Below, in pieces: positions 62,271-64,000 of a DNA stretch of 64,000 nt. This stretch comes from Flavobacterium sp. JAS. GTDB lineage: Bacteria; Bacteroidota; Bacteroidia; Flavobacteriales; Flavobacteriaceae. The notes beneath the pieces were generated by a model. It had not been told where the DNA came from. It saw only the letters and a program-made list of their open reading frames with translations, and made no database searches. Position 1 is the first letter of the stretch, and each line of letters begins with the position of its first letter. The stretch spans positions 186,001-250,000 of the forward strand of contig NZ_JAJMOX010000003.1 in the NCBI RefSeq assembly GCF_020991455.1, read 5' to 3'. The position numbers were made by a program, and so were the translations under genes.

Positions 62271-62310
62271 AATCCTGTTAAGACATTTTCTTGACAGGAT
62301 TTTTTTTAGC
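62271..62310 (+). terminator. Terminator after DUF5606
   Basis: 13-bp stem (62271-62283 and 62289-62301, AATCCTGT core, one G-U pair) and T8 run. Confidence 0.9.
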
Positions 62311-62501
62311 TATACATATTTAGAATTATTTATGATTTTTTAAAGGCAATTAATGAAATTTAAAATTTAAATTTGTAGGAAAATATATCTAATTATTCAT
62401 TTGCTTAAATAAAAGAATCCTGTTTCGGTTTGATGCTTTTAGTTTTGAAAATTGAATTGAAAGTTGATATGTTTTTCTATAATTTAATTTTAAATAAAAA
62501 G

Positions 62502-63281
62502 ATGGAAAAGGTTAGCGCAAAAATTTTGCTTGGATTGACAGTAATTATTCTTACATCTTGTGAGAATAATAAAGGAGAAAAAAAAGTAACGGATAATGAA
62601 GCAAAGCATTGGAGTTACGATGGAGAAACAGGACCAAAATATTGGTCAGAAATTGATCAGAGTGATTGTGGAGGAAATGCACAATCTCCTGTAGATATTG
62701 TAGAAACCGAAATGGATGAAACTTTACAGCCTATTGATTTCCATTACAGTGAAGAAACAAAAATACATGATGTTGTAAATAATGGACATTCTATTCAGTT
62801 TAATTTTGAGGAACAAAATTATATAACTCTTAATGGGGATCAATATAATTTAGTGCAATTTCATTTTCATGAACCGGCAGAACATACTGTTAAAGGAGTT
62901 AGATATCCATTAGTAATTCATATGGTTCATAAAAATAAGGAAGGGAAGTTTGCCGTGGTGGCTATAATGGCAAAAGAAAGTAAGGAGAATAATGAAACTT
63001 TTGATTTTCTTGATAAATTTTTACCAATTAAAGTTAACGAGACTATTGAAGTAAAAGATGTTTTCAATTTAAAAGAAGTTTTACCTGATAATCAAGCATA
63101 TTATACATATACGGGGTCACTAACAACTCCTCCTTGTACAGAGGGAGTTCAATGGTTTATTTTTAAAAATTCAGTAGATGTTTCTTTAAAAATGATTGAG
63201 GATTTAAGAAAAATAATGCCAATTAATAATTTTAGAGATATCCAGCAATTAAATGGGCGAGTTATTAAGGAATCTAAATAA
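62502..63281 (+). CDS. Alpha-carbonic anhydrase lipoprotein
   Basis: 259 aa from the ATG at 62502, which gives a lipoprotein signal with lipobox Cys20 (VIILTSC); upstream ATGs in frame (62430) would bury it. Alpha-type features: HWSYDGETGPKYW, CGGNAQSPVDI, zinc His ligands in QFHFHEPAEHT, and the LTTPPCTEGVQWFIF end. Hydrates CO2 in the periplasm or at the surface. It is flanked by two terminators, a self-contained unit between DUF5606 and mazG. Confidence 0.9.
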   Translation: MEKVSAKILLGLTVIILTSCENNKGEKKVTDNEAKHWSYDGETGPKYWSEIDQSDCGGNAQSPVDIVETEMDETLQPIDFHYSEETKIHDVVNNGHSIQFNFEEQNYITLNGDQYNLVQFHFHEPAEHTVKGVRYPLVIHMVHKNKEGKFAVVAIMAKESKENNETFDFLDKFLPIKVNETIEVKDVFNLKEVLPDNQAYYTYTGSLTTPPCTEGVQWFIFKNSVDVSLKMIEDLRKIMPINNFRDIQQLNGRVIKESK

Positions 63282-63292
63282 GTATTGTTAGA

Positions 63293-63320
63293 AAAAAGAA
63301 GATCGTAAGATCTTCTTTTT
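63293..63320 (+). terminator. Terminator after the carbonic anhydrase
   Basis: 12-bp perfect stem (63293-63304 and 63309-63320, AAGAAGATC) with GTAA loop and T-run. Confidence 0.88.
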
Positions 63321-63353
63321 ATATATATAGATGACTTAATTAATAAAATAAAT

Positions 63354-63361
63354 TATTTTTG
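63354..63361 (+). promoter_or_regulatory. -7 box before mazG
   Basis: TATTTTTG is an exact TAnnTTTG match 17 bp before the mazG ATG, giving mazG its own promoter downstream of the carbonic anhydrase. Confidence 0.45.
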
Positions 63362-63378
63362 TTCTAATAAATAAAACA

Positions 63379-64000
63379 ATGAGCAAAGAACTTCAACTTA
63401 AAGCCTTCGAAAGATTATTAATTATCATGGATGAGCTGCGTGAACAATGTCCTTGGGATAAAAAACAAACGTTGCAAACCCTTAGACATCTTACAATTGA
63501 GGAGACTTACGAATTAGGAGATGCTATTTTGGATAATGATCTAAATGAAGTTAAAAAAGAATTAGGTGATTTATTACTTCATATTGTTTTTTACGCTAAA
63601 ATAGGTTCTGAAACCAATGATTTTGATATTGCTGATGTTTGTAATGAAATTTGCGATAAGCTAATTCATCGTCATCCCCATATTTATAGTGATACAGTTG
63701 TAAAAGACGAAGAAGAAGTTAAGCAAAACTGGGAAAAATTAAAGCTTAAAGAAGGGAAAAAATCCGTTTTAGAAGGAGTTCCAAGAAGTTTGCCGGCATT
63801 GGTAAAAGCAAGCCGAATTCAGGATAAAGTAAAAGGAGTTGGTTTTGATTGGGAAGAACCGCACCAGGTTTGGGATAAAGTCCAGGAAGAACTTGAAGAA
63901 TTGCAAGTAGAGGTGCTATCTGGCGATCAGGATAAAATTGAAGCCGAATTTGGTGATGTTCTATTCTCGATGATTAATTATGCAAGATTTCTAAATGTGA
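63379..64000 (+). CDS. mazG: Nucleoside triphosphate pyrophosphohydrolase MazG, 3' partial
   Basis: At least 207 residues visible; the gene runs off the window end. MazG start (ERLLIIMDELREQCPWDKKQ), metal-binding EETYELGDAI and ELGDLLLHIVFYAKI, then the second-domain KVQEELEELQVEV and EAEFGDVLFSMINYARF. Hydrolyses NTPs to NMP and pyrophosphate, cleaning damaged nucleotides and affecting (p)ppGpp responses. Own -7 box upstream. Confidence 0.93.
   Translation, partial: MSKELQLKAFERLLIIMDELREQCPWDKKQTLQTLRHLTIEETYELGDAILDNDLNEVKKELGDLLLHIVFYAKIGSETNDFDIADVCNEICDKLIHRHPHIYSDTVVKDEEEVKQNWEKLKLKEGKKSVLEGVPRSLPALVKASRIQDKVKGVGFDWEEPHQVWDKVQEELEELQVEVLSGDQDKIEAEFGDVLFSMINYARFLNV

Overview
The window looks like part of an AT-rich Flavobacterium chromosome (Bacteroidota). 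The evidence is lineage-typical: a subtype-iii type VI secretion system (T6SS) with a TssO-like subunit, small families such as DUF6452/DUF6048, DUF5606 and DUF6095, Bacteroidota promoter -7 boxes (TAnnTTTG), almost no Shine-Dalgarno sequences, and many intergenic palindromes. No rRNA, tRNA, transposase or CRISPR array was recognised.

Region 1 (1-21400) is a T6SS locus with its cargo. It opens with the 3' part of a peptidoglycan-targeting effector (GH19-like lysozyme plus DUF5675 domains). Four lipoproteins follow that look like immunity proteins; the three spaces between them each carry a copy of the same 79-80 bp hairpin repeat. Then come a secreted unknown, tssK, tssO, tssB, tssC, a terminator, another secreted unknown, a TssP candidate, tssE, hcp1, a terminator, hcp2, vgrG, a second effector (papain-like Cys/His peptidase candidate), four immunity candidates and gene debris, and finally tssF. 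tssG, tssH, tssN, tssQ and tssR are not visible and may lie outside the window.

Region 2 (21500-46700) is mostly core genome in small units: exonuclease plus cNMP/CBS/DUF294 signalling protein, a DinB-like DUF1572 protein, a pentapeptide-repeat protein, murQ, a membrane AraC-type regulator next to an outer-membrane beta-barrel receptor, a ZIP transporter, two methyltransferases, an Asp/Glu racemase, a DUF6452-DUF6048 pair with rlmD, a histidine kinase, cysE-cysM for cysteine synthesis, DUF1003, an Smr protein, a duplicated-domain lipoprotein and a cysteine desulfurase. Between the genes lie many different palindromes, a candidate Flavo-1-like RNA element and a 200 bp MITE-like palindrome.

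Region 3 (46700-54100) is a surface-glycan cluster: UDP-galactopyranose mutase, a DUF4422 protein, four glycosyltransferases of different families and a Kdo/WaaP-type kinase, with tsaC at one end.

Region 4 (54190-64000) has dapD, a PAS protein, a toxin-antitoxin pair whose toxin is frameshifted in an A7 run, ruvX, mqo, a FUSC transporter-like protein, def-DUF5606, an alpha-carbonic anhydrase lipoprotein lying between DUF5606 and mazG, and the 5' part of mazG.

The most interesting part is the effector/immunity cargo of the T6SS: the repeated hairpin with a boxA-like sequence, modular SH3-tailed immunity lipoproteins, and immunity-gene debris.
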